A stretch of DNA of 64,000 bases from Bacteroidales bacterium. GTDB taxonomy: Bacteria; Bacteroidota; Bacteroidia; Bacteroidales; FEN-979. Where the stretch lies: assembly GCA_023229525.1 (NCBI GenBank), contig JALNZC010000010.1:1-64000 (forward strand), given 5' to 3'. The translations under genes were made by a program, and so were the position numbers. Below the pieces are notes generated by a model. The model was not told the origin of the DNA. It saw only the letters and a program-made list of their open reading frames with translations, and made no database searches. Positions within the stretch are counted from its first letter, which is position 1, and every line of letters begins with the position of its first letter. Shown piece after piece: positions 27,202 to 36,959 of this stretch.

Positions 27202-27259
27202 CCGAGAAATGAATATCGAATATTGATCAACGAATTTTGAATTTTGAACCTGAAACCTG
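27202..27259 (+). repeat. GAATATTGATCAACGAATTT-type intergenic repeat
   Basis: This unit (CCGAGAAATGAATATCG, ATTGATCAACGAATTTTGAA) follows a TTGCGAAGCGATAACGAATA lead-in. The same lead-in and unit occur after the AlbA_2 gene (29116-29194) and after the second subtilase (33267-33450). Confidence 0.85.
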
Positions 27260-27357
27260 GAATTTGAATTGCAAAGCAATCACGAACACCCCCCAAAAAA
27301 ATAAACAATATCAATGAGTAAACCTGAAACCTTGAACTTGGAATCTGAAACGATAAA

Positions 27358-29058
27358 ATGACCATCGAAGAACTAAATATAATCCTGTCCAGAGGCGAAA
27401 ATATTCGTACCGAATATAAGCAAGCCGGAGATAAAGTGCCCGGTAATTTTTACGACACGGTTGTTTCTTTTCTCAATAGGGAAGGTGGGGTTATTGTATT
27501 GGGGGCTGATAATGATGGAGAGGTTACAGGCATTGACCCTTCAGTCGTTGAGCAATTGAAAAAGGACATTGTCACAACGCTGAACAATAAAGAAGTGATA
27601 AATCCACCGGTAAACTTCCCGCTTTATCAAATTGAAAAAGACGGCAAAATCATTTTATGTGTTAAAATCCCGGTAAGTTCTCAAATCCACAGCAACAAAG
27701 GAATGATCTACGACCGGGAAAATGACAGCGATATCCGGATAGAAGATGATTCAAGAATCTCAGATATGTATTTCCGTAAACGAAATACTTTTTCCGAAAG
27801 TGAAATTATCAGGTATCTGCGAATAGAAGACTTTGATACCCGCCTGTTCGATAAAACACGGGCAGTGGTAAGAGCAGCCGATAGCACTCATCCATGGATA
27901 GAGGCCAACAATATGACTATCCTCCGCGATAGCCAACTCTATCGACGCGACCCACGAACAGGCGAAGAGGGCTTTACATTGGCTTCAGCGCTTATTTTTG
28001 GGAAAGATGAAGTTATAGGAAGTATTCTTCCTGGCTATAAAGTGGATGTTCTGGTAAGGATACATGACCTCGACCGCTATGATGACCGTATTCCTCCATT
28101 ACGCACCAACTTGATCGACACGTATCAAACAGTCATGGAGTTTATTAAAACCAAATCATATCTGCCCGAAAAATTCTATCTTGAAGGCGATCAGCGAAAA
28201 GACCTTAGAGAATTGATATTTCGTGAATTGGTTGGGAATATGATTGTTCACAGGGAATATACCAGTGCACATTCCACCGAACTGATTATATATAAAGACC
28301 GGGTAGAAGTAAGTAACCCCAACAAGCCACTTTTCAAGGGAGTGTTATCTCTGGATGCATTTAACCCGTATGCAAAAAATCCCACCATCCGAAAATTTTT
28401 CTCGGAATTTCGATGGACTGATGAATTAGGTTCAGGTGTCAAGAATGTTAAGAAATATTTAAAAATCTATGCAAATGGAGCGAAACCTGTATTTATTGAA
28501 GATGATAAGTTTCGGGCTATAATTCCGCTTTTATGTCCTGTTTTTGGTGATAAAGCAGAAAAAATAATATCCTTTTTAGGGTTTGAAAAAGAAAATTTTC
28601 CTGAAAAAGCCTTGACCGGGTTAAAGCAACTTCCATTGCTTCAAAAGCTCGATGAAATTGAAGATACAGATCTGTTTCTTTTTCAAAAGGGGTCAAGCTG
28701 GGTGGAAAAAGGGAGCAAGCTGAAGACAATTAGATTTCAGAAAATCAATGAGTTAAAAATTGATGATTTTAAAAAGGGCGTAAGCTTGGCTGAAAAAGGG
28801 GTCAAGTTGTTACCTAAACGGACGCAAAATATTTTGAAGTTGCTTTTGATTAGCTTAACACCGATGAAAGTAGAAGAAATGATGCAACTTATGTCTTTTG
28901 GTAGTCGCGATAAATTCAGGGAACAATATCTGAATCTTGTACGAAAGGAAGGCTTAGTTGAACAAACCATTAAAGATAAACCAAACTCTCCCGATCAAAA
29001 ATATGTTCTGACCGAGAAAGGAAAAATGTTCTTTGGAGGGTTTGAAATTGAAACATGA
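27358..29058 (+). CDS. AlbA_2 (Schlafen-like) ATP-binding transcriptional regulator-like protein
   Basis: The 566-residue product begins with an AlbA_2 domain (ENIRTEYKQAGDKVPGNFYDTVVSFLNREGGVIVLGADNDG, residues about 14-54), followed by a middle region ending in an ATP-binding module of the type found in RecG-like regulators (LRELIFRELVGNMIVHREYTS ... DRVEVSNPNKPLF ... NPTIRKFFSEFRWTDELGSGVKNV). The C-terminus has winged-helix-like segments (TQNILKLLLISLTPMKVEEMMQLM). Such proteins are widespread as accessory regulators and in some defence loci, but their substrate is unknown. It sits between two surface subtilases and has no signal peptide, so it is likely an independent insertion in this block rather than part of the surface complex. 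Confidence 0.88.
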   Translation: MTIEELNIILSRGENIRTEYKQAGDKVPGNFYDTVVSFLNREGGVIVLGADNDGEVTGIDPSVVEQLKKDIVTTLNNKEVINPPVNFPLYQIEKDGKIILCVKIPVSSQIHSNKGMIYDRENDSDIRIEDDSRISDMYFRKRNTFSESEIIRYLRIEDFDTRLFDKTRAVVRAADSTHPWIEANNMTILRDSQLYRRDPRTGEEGFTLASALIFGKDEVIGSILPGYKVDVLVRIHDLDRYDDRIPPLRTNLIDTYQTVMEFIKTKSYLPEKFYLEGDQRKDLRELIFRELVGNMIVHREYTSAHSTELIIYKDRVEVSNPNKPLFKGVLSLDAFNPYAKNPTIRKFFSEFRWTDELGSGVKNVKKYLKIYANGAKPVFIEDDKFRAIIPLLCPVFGDKAEKIISFLGFEKENFPEKALTGLKQLPLLQKLDEIEDTDLFLFQKGSSWVEKGSKLKTIRFQKINELKIDDFKKGVSLAEKGVKLLPKRTQNILKLLLISLTPMKVEEMMQLMSFGSRDKFREQYLNLVRKEGLVEQTIKDKPNSPDQKYVLTEKGKMFFGGFEIET

Positions 29059-29061
29059 AAA

Positions 29062-29219
29062 CCGAGAGACGAAGGACGAGAGACGAGTGACGAGGGATAA
29101 ATAACCTGAAACCAGAATTGTGAAGCGATCCCGAACACCCGAAAAATGAATATTGAATATTGATCAACGAATTTTGAATTTTGAACCTAAACCCGAAAAA
29201 CGAATTTTGAACTTTAAAC
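29062..29219 (+). repeat. intergenic repeats: GACGAAGG array, then GAATATTGATCAACG unit
   Basis: 29062-29099 is a run of GAGACGAAGGACGAG-like short units, the family that forms the symporter tail at 13097. 29116-29194 holds the TGAAGCGATCCCGAACACC lead-in and one GAATATTGATCAACGAATTT unit; a partial unit (CGAATTTTGAACTTTAAACG) follows up to the next gene. Confidence 0.85.
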
Positions 29220-29223
29220 GAAA

Positions 29224-32200
29224 ATGATTACTATGAAAAAGCTTACCCTTCTAATTTTGTCCTGTTTGATGGCAAGCGCACTATGCGCCCAAGGGCCTGG
29301 TTACGCCAACCTGCACATCCTTGATCCCTTTAACCCGGAATTTGCCCCGGGAGTTGTACTGGTGAAATTCAAGGATGATGTGCCAGTTCAGGTCAGAAAA
29401 ACCAAATCGACATTGCAAACCGGGATTAGCAGCGTGGATGAATTCATCATCCGGCATAAAGTAAAAACGGCGGATAAGATCTTTAGCAGGGAAGAAAAAC
29501 AGACGGTGAAAAAATACATGTCGACTCCGGATGGACAGAAACTGGAGATACCTCAGCTTTTCAATATATACAAATTCAAAGCAGGGGATAAAGAAGATGT
29601 AAAAGCAATGGTCGAGGAATTTAAGGCGGATCCGCTGGTTGACTTTGCCGAGCCCGATTACTATTTCTATTCGCAAGCCACTGAGCCCAACGATCCTATG
29701 GCATCCCAGCAATGGTATCTGGGCGTTTTCCCGGGGGTAAATGCAAAAAATGCATGGGCTATCACGACCGGAGATACAACACAAATCATTGGGATCATTG
29801 ACACCGGTATCGACTGGACTCACCCCGACCTGAGCCCCAACATATGGACCAATTGGAACGAAATTCCTGGTAATGGCATAGACGATGATGGAAATGGTTT
29901 TATCGATGATATAAGAGGCTGGGACTTTGTAAACCTTGACAACAACCCCATTGATGACAACAGTCATGGAACCCATGTTGCCGGGATTGCAGCAGCCAAA
30001 GGCAATAACAATACCGGTATTGCCGGTATTGCATGGAACGCAAGGATCATGCCCATAAAAGTCATGCAAAGTTCCGGCTATGGCAGTTCTTCTGATATTG
30101 CTGATGGAGTGAATTATGCAAGATTAAATGGAGCCACAATCTTAAACCTCAGTCTGGGAAGCTATGGAGAATCTTTAACACTGAAAACTGCACTTGAGAA
30201 TGCCTATTCAACAGCAGTGATTGTAGCGGCGGCGGGAAATAATGGTTATAAAATTGATCCCCCATATCCACCGGCGCCAATATATGCGCCGATGTACCCT
30301 GCATGTTATTCATGGGTATTAGGTGTGCAGGCGACAACGCAATTAGGAGGATTGGCCTCTTTTTCAAATTTTGACCCATCCGGACCGGTTGATTGTACAA
30401 ATTCTTATGAACACAACTATGAAATGAGCGCACCGGGAGTAGGGATTCTCAGTACCTTCCCTAATGGAGAATACCACCTTCTTAATGGAACTTCCATGGC
30501 AGCTCCTGTAGTATCGGGTGCGGTAGCTTTAATAAAATCGCATAATCTAATTTTAAGCACCGAAGAAATTTTTGCTCGATTGATTCAGAGTTCAACAAAT
30601 GGAGTCCTGAATATTTTCAATGCTTTGAATTATAACCTCGTTCCGGATTTAAACTATGCTTCAAATACTATTGTAGATACTTTGCCGGGTGATGATCATG
30701 ATGGAGTTCCGGATGCAGGGGAAACCATTCAACTCTATCTAAAAATTAAAAATGCAGGAGGATTTGCAGATAGTGTATGGTCAAAACTCCGCTTTGCACC
30801 TTATGAGGATACAACAGTGGCAACCATCCTTGATAGTACAAGTTATCTGGGGAACATCTCCACTTACGCTTCAATGACCGGGCAGACGGATCCTTTTAAG
30901 ATCTATATAAAACCATCAACTGCCAATAACCGGGATATCATGTTTCAATATGAAATTGGAGCAAAAAATATGGTTCAGCGGACCACTGGCACTTTCCATC
31001 TTACGGTGACCAATGGGGAGGAACTTGGTGGACTTTATTACGGAACAAAGCATTTAACCCCAAAAAAGCTCTATCTTGTTACTTCCAATGTTGTATTTGA
31101 TACCTTAAAAATTGATCCTGGTACTAAGATCCAGATAAGCGATGGAAAATCCATTTTTGTTTCCTCAAAAATAATATGCAATGGGAAACCAGATTCCATG
31201 ATTGTTTTTACACAAAACGGATCTGGGTACTGGCTTCAAATTAAAAATGTCAGTAGTAGTTCACAAAAAATGCAATATTGTATTTTTGAATATTTTAGCT
31301 CGTCAGGCTCTTCCTTTCCTCGTCATTTTGATGGTTTTACAATAGAAAATTCCATTTTTCGCTATGGTATACTATATTTTTCCTATCTCCTAAGCGCTGA
31401 TAGCCTAACAAGTTGCCTCTTAACCAAAAATTTTGTTGATTTTAGTTTTGTGGGATTTGGGTCTGTTAACACTTTCCAAAATAACATTGTTTCCGGAAAT
31501 ATAAATTATCAACACCCTAGTCAAACCTTCTTAACATATTTTGGATCAACCGGATTTAAGAATAATTCAATTTTTGGAAATACAGTCTATAATTATTCAG
31601 GGCCGCAAGGTTGGGGCATCTATAAACTCTCCCCCAACTATTGGGGAACGGATGACAGTTTAACCATCGAACATTCGATTTTGGATTTTTTTGAAAATTC
31701 CAATTATGCAATAGTTGACGGATCGGATAGCGCTCAAACTGCACCCTCTCCTCTTTGTCATGGTCATATATGGAAAATCCTCATTGACAGTATAGAGGTG
31801 AACAAATACGACAACCCTTACAATTCACAAAACGGTTTAGGAATCGTCGGTCCTGGCCGCCATCGTTTTGATGTTTATTTCAATCGTGCGATGGATATAT
31901 CAGTCACTCCTTTTTTGACATTCGGAGTGCGGGAACCATATACACAAAGGGTAGTTGCTGATTCGGCAACATGGAACTCTGATTCGACCCGATGGACGGC
32001 ATATCACAACATTGGTATCGAAACCGGAGATGGAATACAACGGGTAAGGGTTGAAGGCGCAAAAGACAATGAACATTTTGAAATTCCGATCGAGGATTCG
32101 CGGTTTGAGTTCGTAATCCAGGCGGCGGGTTCCGCTTCGATTGAATTTATGGCCACACCGGGGATCGGGAAGGTTTACCTGGAATGGAACCGTGCCGGGA

Positions 32201-33255
32201 CGGAGGATGCGCTTGGCTATAACATGTACCGGTTTAATAACATTACCGATTCTACTTACACCACGCCGGTTCGCATCAATACCTCATTGATCACCGATAC
32301 CTTGTTTGCCGACTTCAATGTCATACCCGATACAACTTACCACTATTACTACAAGATCGTTGGCACCGACCTTGCCGAAAGCGACAGTAGCAAACGGGTT
32401 GTTGCCATTCCATTTGCTGCAGCCAACGGCGATGCCAATGGCGACCTGGCAGTGAATGTGCTCGATATTACCACTGTGATCTCATACATGTTGAGCCAGA
32501 ACCCGCAGCCTTTCTTATTCGATGCAGCGGATGTGAATGACGACCATGTGGTCAATATACTGGATGTGATCGGTATTGTAAACATCATCAATGGCAATAA
32601 GAAAGCCGGGGGCATTAGATCGGGGATAAATCCGGATCCGGCCTATATTTACCTCGATACCAACTTCATCTCTTTCAGGAGCGAAGGCCAGGTGGCGGCA
32701 TTACAATTTGAACTAACAGGCCAAAACGCAGATCAAATACGACTTTTAATGAAACAACAGGGAATGGAATTTGCAACGGGTCTTGTGAAAGGTAAGCTTA
32801 CCGGCATTATCTACAATCTCGAAAACCGCACTCTTCCGGAAGGGTTGATCAAACTGATCGGAATCGAGGGCAAAAGTTCTCCGCTTGCCTGGGGAGAAGT
32901 CACAGCCGGAGATGCTGAAGGCCATTTAGTCAATGTACTTAAAGATTTCAGGGAACCCATCGCCGATGAATTTCAACTGCAGGCATTCCCGAACCCGTTC
33001 AAAGAGAGCATCACCATAAGTTATTCTCTTCCGGAACCATCGAGGATCATGATCAAAATAGTCAACCTGAACGGACAATCAATGTGCGTACTTTCATCAA
33101 ATGACCAATCTTCCGGAACTCACCAATTGGAATGGAACGGACGAAACCAGATTGGCGATCCGATGCCCTCCGGCGCTTACCTCTGCAAAATGGAGGCGAA
33201 AAGCAAATCGGGAAGGACATTCAACAAGGAGATCAAGGTGATTTATGTTAAATGA
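29224..33255 (+). CDS. subtilisin-like serine protease with dockerin and T9SS sorting domain (paralogue)
   Basis: The 1343-residue product is a full-length paralogue of the protein at 22841. The start is ATG 29224 or ATG 29233 (MKKLTLLILSCLMASALCAQ). The S8 triad is D193 (IIDTGIDWTHPD), H248 (NSHGTHVAGIAA) and S424 (GTSMAAPVVSG). The propeptide runs straight from FAEPDYYFYSQ to NDPMASQQWYLG without the repeat-encoded insertion found in its sister. It then has the same SbsA-like and FN3-like parts, a type I dockerin at about 1069-1125 (GDANGDLAVNVLD and AADVNDDHVVNILD) and a T9SS sorting domain starting QAFPNPFKES. Two genes for cohesin-like proteins follow on the same strand. Confidence 0.93.
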   Translation: MITMKKLTLLILSCLMASALCAQGPGYANLHILDPFNPEFAPGVVLVKFKDDVPVQVRKTKSTLQTGISSVDEFIIRHKVKTADKIFSREEKQTVKKYMSTPDGQKLEIPQLFNIYKFKAGDKEDVKAMVEEFKADPLVDFAEPDYYFYSQATEPNDPMASQQWYLGVFPGVNAKNAWAITTGDTTQIIGIIDTGIDWTHPDLSPNIWTNWNEIPGNGIDDDGNGFIDDIRGWDFVNLDNNPIDDNSHGTHVAGIAAAKGNNNTGIAGIAWNARIMPIKVMQSSGYGSSSDIADGVNYARLNGATILNLSLGSYGESLTLKTALENAYSTAVIVAAAGNNGYKIDPPYPPAPIYAPMYPACYSWVLGVQATTQLGGLASFSNFDPSGPVDCTNSYEHNYEMSAPGVGILSTFPNGEYHLLNGTSMAAPVVSGAVALIKSHNLILSTEEIFARLIQSSTNGVLNIFNALNYNLVPDLNYASNTIVDTLPGDDHDGVPDAGETIQLYLKIKNAGGFADSVWSKLRFAPYEDTTVATILDSTSYLGNISTYASMTGQTDPFKIYIKPSTANNRDIMFQYEIGAKNMVQRTTGTFHLTVTNGEELGGLYYGTKHLTPKKLYLVTSNVVFDTLKIDPGTKIQISDGKSIFVSSKIICNGKPDSMIVFTQNGSGYWLQIKNVSSSSQKMQYCIFEYFSSSGSSFPRHFDGFTIENSIFRYGILYFSYLLSADSLTSCLLTKNFVDFSFVGFGSVNTFQNNIVSGNINYQHPSQTFLTYFGSTGFKNNSIFGNTVYNYSGPQGWGIYKLSPNYWGTDDSLTIEHSILDFFENSNYAIVDGSDSAQTAPSPLCHGHIWKILIDSIEVNKYDNPYNSQNGLGIVGPGRHRFDVYFNRAMDISVTPFLTFGVREPYTQRVVADSATWNSDSTRWTAYHNIGIETGDGIQRVRVEGAKDNEHFEIPIEDSRFEFVIQAAGSASIEFMATPGIGKVYLEWNRAGTEDALGYNMYRFNNITDSTYTTPVRINTSLITDTLFADFNVIPDTTYHYYYKIVGTDLAESDSSKRVVAIPFAAANGDANGDLAVNVLDITTVISYMLSQNPQPFLFDAADVNDDHVVNILDVIGIVNIINGNKKAGGIRSGINPDPAYIYLDTNFISFRSEGQVAALQFELTGQNADQIRLLMKQQGMEFATGLVKGKLTGIIYNLENRTLPEGLIKLIGIEGKSSPLAWGEVTAGDAEGHLVNVLKDFREPIADEFQLQAFPNPFKESITISYSLPEPSRIMIKIVNLNGQSMCVLSSNDQSSGTHQLEWNGRNQIGDPMPSGAYLCKMEAKSKSGRTFNKEIKVIYVK

Positions 33256-33290
33256 AACCGAAACTTAAATTGCGAAGCTATGACGAATAC

Positions 33291-33450
33291 CCGAGAAATG
33301 AATATTGAATATTGATCAACGAATTTTGAATTTTGAATTTAAACCCGACAAATGAATATTGAATATTGATCAACGAATTTTGAATTTTGAATCTAAACCG
33401 AGAAATGAATATTGAATATTGATCAACGAATTTTGAATTTTGAACCTAAA
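33291..33450 (+). repeat. three tandem 53-54 bp repeats
   Basis: Copies start at 33291, 33345 and 33398. Each reads CCGAGAAATGAATATTGAAT, then ATTGATCAACGAATTTTGAA, TTTTGAA and a short CTAAAC tail; copy 2 has CCGACAAATG. Inside each copy lie smaller 7-9 bp units (GAATATTGA, TTTTGAA). They are the local amplification of the single units at 27202 and 29139. Confidence 0.93.
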
Positions 33451-33479
33451 CCCTGGAACCTGAACTTTTTACCTGAAAC

Positions 33480-34256
33480 ATGAAACCCCTCCTTTTAATA
33501 CTTTTCGTACTTCTTGTTAAACTCTCGCTGTCGCAAAATATAATGATCATTCATGATGCCTTTGCACGGCCCGGAGATACGGTTACGTTGACGATCGACA
33601 TTTCGAATACGGCGAAGTTCGTCTCTTTCCAGTTTGATCTCCAATTGCCTCAGGGTCTCTCTTATCTCGGTTATTCGCTGCGACTGAGCGATCGGAGTGT
33701 CAACCACGTTGCCATCGGGAACATGGTTGGCGCCAATTCCCTGCGTATCTTTTCCTACTCTCCAAACAATGCAGCTTTCAAAGGTGGGAGCGGGATGGTG
33801 GTATCATTCAGCCTAGTGGTTGGAAATATCCGGGGCGAATTCCCACTAACGCTTGAAAATGGCATTATCGGAGATAGCCTGTCAACCAATATCCTGAACG
33901 GTGTCGAAAATGGAATCCTGTCGGTCTTCCCGATGGGGTTGAATGAACATGGAGAATACATGAATGACTCATTTGGATTGACTGTTATTCCAAATCCGTT
34001 CATCGATCATGCCCACGTTTCATTCACGCTTGCTGACTTTTCTGCTGTGACCATCATCCTATATGATCAGGATGGTAAAAAAGTAACTTCAACCGATGTT
34101 GGGAACTTCGGGAAAGAGAAACATACATTGGATCTCCCCAATGAAATGATGAAACAGCTTAAACCGGGAAAAATGTATTACATAGATATGTCGGTTAAAC
34201 CTAAAACCGGAGCTTTTTGTAATATGGTGGTAAAAATTATACGAATTGAAAAATGA
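33480..34256 (+). CDS. secreted cohesin-domain protein with C-terminal T9SS-like domain
   Basis: The 258-residue product has a signal peptide (MKPLLLILFVLLVKLSLSQ) and one cohesin-like domain at about residues 20-150: ARPGDTVTLTIDISNTAKFVSFQFDLQLP, LSYLGYSLRLSDR, NSLRIFSYSPNNAAFKGGSGMVVSFSL and ENGIIGDSLSTN. These match the three cohesin-like domains of the next gene. The last 90 residues start LTVIPNPFIDHAHVSF and look like a sorting domain, though a divergent one. It could bind the dockerins of the two neighbouring subtilases; that pairing is inferred from gene order only. 213 bp separate it from the larger cohesin gene. Confidence 0.82.
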   Translation: MKPLLLILFVLLVKLSLSQNIMIIHDAFARPGDTVTLTIDISNTAKFVSFQFDLQLPQGLSYLGYSLRLSDRSVNHVAIGNMVGANSLRIFSYSPNNAAFKGGSGMVVSFSLVVGNIRGEFPLTLENGIIGDSLSTNILNGVENGILSVFPMGLNEHGEYMNDSFGLTVIPNPFIDHAHVSFTLADFSAVTIILYDQDGKKVTSTDVGNFGKEKHTLDLPNEMMKQLKPGKMYYIDMSVKPKTGAFCNMVVKIIRIEK

Positions 34257-34282
34257 AAACTATACATGATAAACCCAAATTA

Positions 34283-34460
34283 ATCCCCCTTCTCCTTGAG
34301 GAGAAGGGGATGGGGGATGAGGCGCTTCAGGGGAAGAAGGATAAGGTGCTTTAATGAACGGGGATGAGGTAAATGGAATATCGAACATTGAACAAGGAAC
34401 CTTGAACATGGATTAAGGATTAATGAATATTGAACAACGGATGTTGAATTTTGAATTAAT
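34283..34460. repeat. CCTCATCCCC-type palindrome (copy 4) followed by GAACATTGAACAAGGAACC units
   Basis: 34283-34356 holds CCCCCTTCTCCTTGAGGAG, AAGGGGATGGGGGATGAGG and further related pieces, with a short perfect hairpin at its centre (CTTCTCCTTGAGGAGAAG). 34376-34460 contains degenerate 9-bp units of the GAATATTGAACAACG family. There is no gene in this gap. Confidence 0.7.
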
Positions 34461-34469
34461 AGTTATTAT

Positions 34470-36905
34470 ATGAAAAATCTTGTTGATTACCGGAGATTGG
34501 TTGCAGTAATCGTTTTGATGATGATGATCACAGGTGGACTTCGTGCCGCAAATACGATGCAGATGGGTACTGTCTCCATCGGGCCAAACCAGAATTTCGC
34601 CATCCATGTCGACATCAGCAACAGCAATGCGTTTGTGGCGTTTCAATTTGACCTGCCCATTCCCACCGGGTTTTCGTATGTGACCGGTTCGGTTGCGCTC
34701 GAACCTGCCAGGGCGAACGGACACATGGTACAGGCAAGCATCATCGCGGGTAATGTATTGAGGGTGTTGGGGTTTTCGTTCAGCAATACCCCCTTCATTG
34801 GAACAACCGGATCGGTTGTCTCGTTTCAGTTGACTTCGGGAACGCTACCGGAAAGTTATCCGTTAACACTTACCGATCCTATAATTGGTGATGCCGGTTC
34901 CGTTAATATCCTTACCGGTTCAACAGATGGAACTGTTACCCTATTGGCTCCTGATATCAACATCACTTCCACCCTGATCGATTTTATACGCACTCCCCTG
35001 GGATCGACCACCGACATGTCACTTACCATTTATAATACCGGGAACCAACCGCTCAACGTGACCGGTATTTCGTTTACATCGCCCTATTTTTCAGTCGTGG
35101 GTTCTTCTGTGTTTTCCATCCCGGCAGGAGAGGATCATGATGTCCGGATCCGCTTTACATCATCGGTCAAAGGTGTTTATGATAAAAAGATCATCATCAC
35201 GTGCAATGACCCTGATGAGGCAACCCAGCAGGTAGACCTTCATGCCATAGCCTATGCTGTTAATGAACTGCACACCGGCAACATGTTTACCTATTCGGGA
35301 CATCAGGGTACGCTGACTTTCTCGGTCAACAACATGGAACCCTTTACCGGATTTCAATTTGACCTGGTTTTACCATCCTCATTGACTTACATGAACAATT
35401 CAGCAACTCTGACGAGCCGGAAGACCAATCAAGTTGTTTCAGCCAGTACCATTCCCGGAAATATTTTGCGCGTCATTGCCTATTCCCCGAATGGTCAGGT
35501 ATTCAACGGGGTCGATGGGAATGTTTTAAGCCTGGCCTTTGATGTAAATGGGATAGGTGGTTCCTATGGCTTGAACCTTCAAAACGTCATCATTGGCGAT
35601 ACCTTGGCACAAAACTCTTTGTCTGATGCGTATAATGGGACCCTGACCATTGCCGCTTCCGATATATACAGCGATCCTCAGGTCAATTTCGGGAATGTAC
35701 CGGTCACAGAGACCGGGCATCAAACCCTGCGCATCTACAATTATGGGACGGATACCTTGAAAGTTGACCAGATCACTTTTACCAATCCATCATATACGTT
35801 GGGAACGGAATTACCATTTTATGTTCTTGTGAACCAGTACATAGATGTCGTTATCAACTTTCATCAAACCACCAAAGGACAATCCAACGGCATCATGAAG
35901 GTTTTTTCCAACGATCCGGATGAATATCCTTACAATATAAATCTCACAACCTATGCCTATATCCCAAATTATATTATCGTTCCGGATTTATCTGCAAAGT
36001 ATATCGACACACTGACCGTACCCGTCAAAATAACCAACATGGAAGCGGTTGTTGGGTTTCAGGTTGATATAGATTTCCCCTCTTGCATGAGTTTTATTCA
36101 GAACTCGGCAGTCCTGGCTGCCAGGGCTCAGGGGTACATGTTGCAAGCTGAAAACATTACCGGAACAAAAATCAGGGTGATCGGATTCTCTCTTTCCCAG
36201 ACCACTCTTATAGGAGATACCGGATCAGTGGTTAATCTGAAGTTCACCATTCGTGCAACAAACAATCAAACATCGGCAACTCTTATGCTTTCCAATGGGG
36301 TTTTAGGGAATGCCTCATCACAAAATATACTTTGGGGCATGATAAACGGGAACGTCAGTATAAATTCGCTACCTGTAACCGTAACAGTTAACGGCGCCGT
36401 CATCCCTGGTCAACCCGAGTGCCACAATGCCACTCAGGTGATCACCGTAGCAGGTAATGGATCTACTTTTACAGTTCCAAACGGAGGCAGTACAACCATG
36501 ATCGCCGGACAGAAAATCCGCTATCTACCGGGAACTAAGGTCAACTCTGGAGGTTATATGCACGGAACAATCACCACCAATAGTCAGTATTGCGGTATAA
36601 AAGCGCCTGTAATTGATACGGTCAGATCTCCCGGTGACAAGAATGCAATAAATTCAGGTCAATCTTTTTTCAAAATCTATCCCAATCCCACGACGGGGGA
36701 CTTCATTCTTGAGTTAAATGGAGATTTACCCTCAGATAAAGTTACCATTCATGTTTATGGAATGCAAGGAGAAAAGATGTTGTCCTCAATACTCTTTGGA
36801 GAACGCAAGTATGAGTTATCTCTGTCAGACAAACCAATAGGCGTTTATATTGTAAATGTAATTATTGACGGGAAGATTGGGACGGTAAAAATTGTAAAAA
36901 GATAG
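34470..36905 (+). CDS. secreted scaffold-like protein with three cohesin domains and T9SS sorting domain
   Basis: The 811-residue product has a signal peptide (ends GGLRAAN). By eye it is built cohesin (about 30-165) - ASH-like (168-262) - cohesin (265-395) - ASH-like (398-492) - cohesin (495-635) - extra module (650-720) - T9SS sorting domain (730-811, IYPNPTTGDF). Each cohesin block has the pattern F(V/T)xFQFDL/QVDI, a strand pair, (V/I)LRVxxxSxS, and IIGD. The extra module (TFTVPNGGSTTMIAGQKIRY, LPGTKVNSGGYMHGTI) is shared with the protein at 1016-2482. ASH-like domains have the NTGNQPLNVTGISF pattern. It looks like a cell-surface scaffoldin that could hold dockerin-bearing proteins such as the two subtilases upstream; binding has not been shown. 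Confidence 0.82.
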   Translation: MKNLVDYRRLVAVIVLMMMITGGLRAANTMQMGTVSIGPNQNFAIHVDISNSNAFVAFQFDLPIPTGFSYVTGSVALEPARANGHMVQASIIAGNVLRVLGFSFSNTPFIGTTGSVVSFQLTSGTLPESYPLTLTDPIIGDAGSVNILTGSTDGTVTLLAPDINITSTLIDFIRTPLGSTTDMSLTIYNTGNQPLNVTGISFTSPYFSVVGSSVFSIPAGEDHDVRIRFTSSVKGVYDKKIIITCNDPDEATQQVDLHAIAYAVNELHTGNMFTYSGHQGTLTFSVNNMEPFTGFQFDLVLPSSLTYMNNSATLTSRKTNQVVSASTIPGNILRVIAYSPNGQVFNGVDGNVLSLAFDVNGIGGSYGLNLQNVIIGDTLAQNSLSDAYNGTLTIAASDIYSDPQVNFGNVPVTETGHQTLRIYNYGTDTLKVDQITFTNPSYTLGTELPFYVLVNQYIDVVINFHQTTKGQSNGIMKVFSNDPDEYPYNINLTTYAYIPNYIIVPDLSAKYIDTLTVPVKITNMEAVVGFQVDIDFPSCMSFIQNSAVLAARAQGYMLQAENITGTKIRVIGFSLSQTTLIGDTGSVVNLKFTIRATNNQTSATLMLSNGVLGNASSQNILWGMINGNVSINSLPVTVTVNGAVIPGQPECHNATQVITVAGNGSTFTVPNGGSTTMIAGQKIRYLPGTKVNSGGYMHGTITTNSQYCGIKAPVIDTVRSPGDKNAINSGQSFFKIYPNPTTGDFILELNGDLPSDKVTIHVYGMQGEKMLSSILFGERKYELSLSDKPIGVYIVNVIIDGKIGTVKIVKR

Positions 36906-36959
36906 ATAGCTGTAAATCTGACTGCTACTTTATTCCAGGATCTTATTAATCATCTTTTT

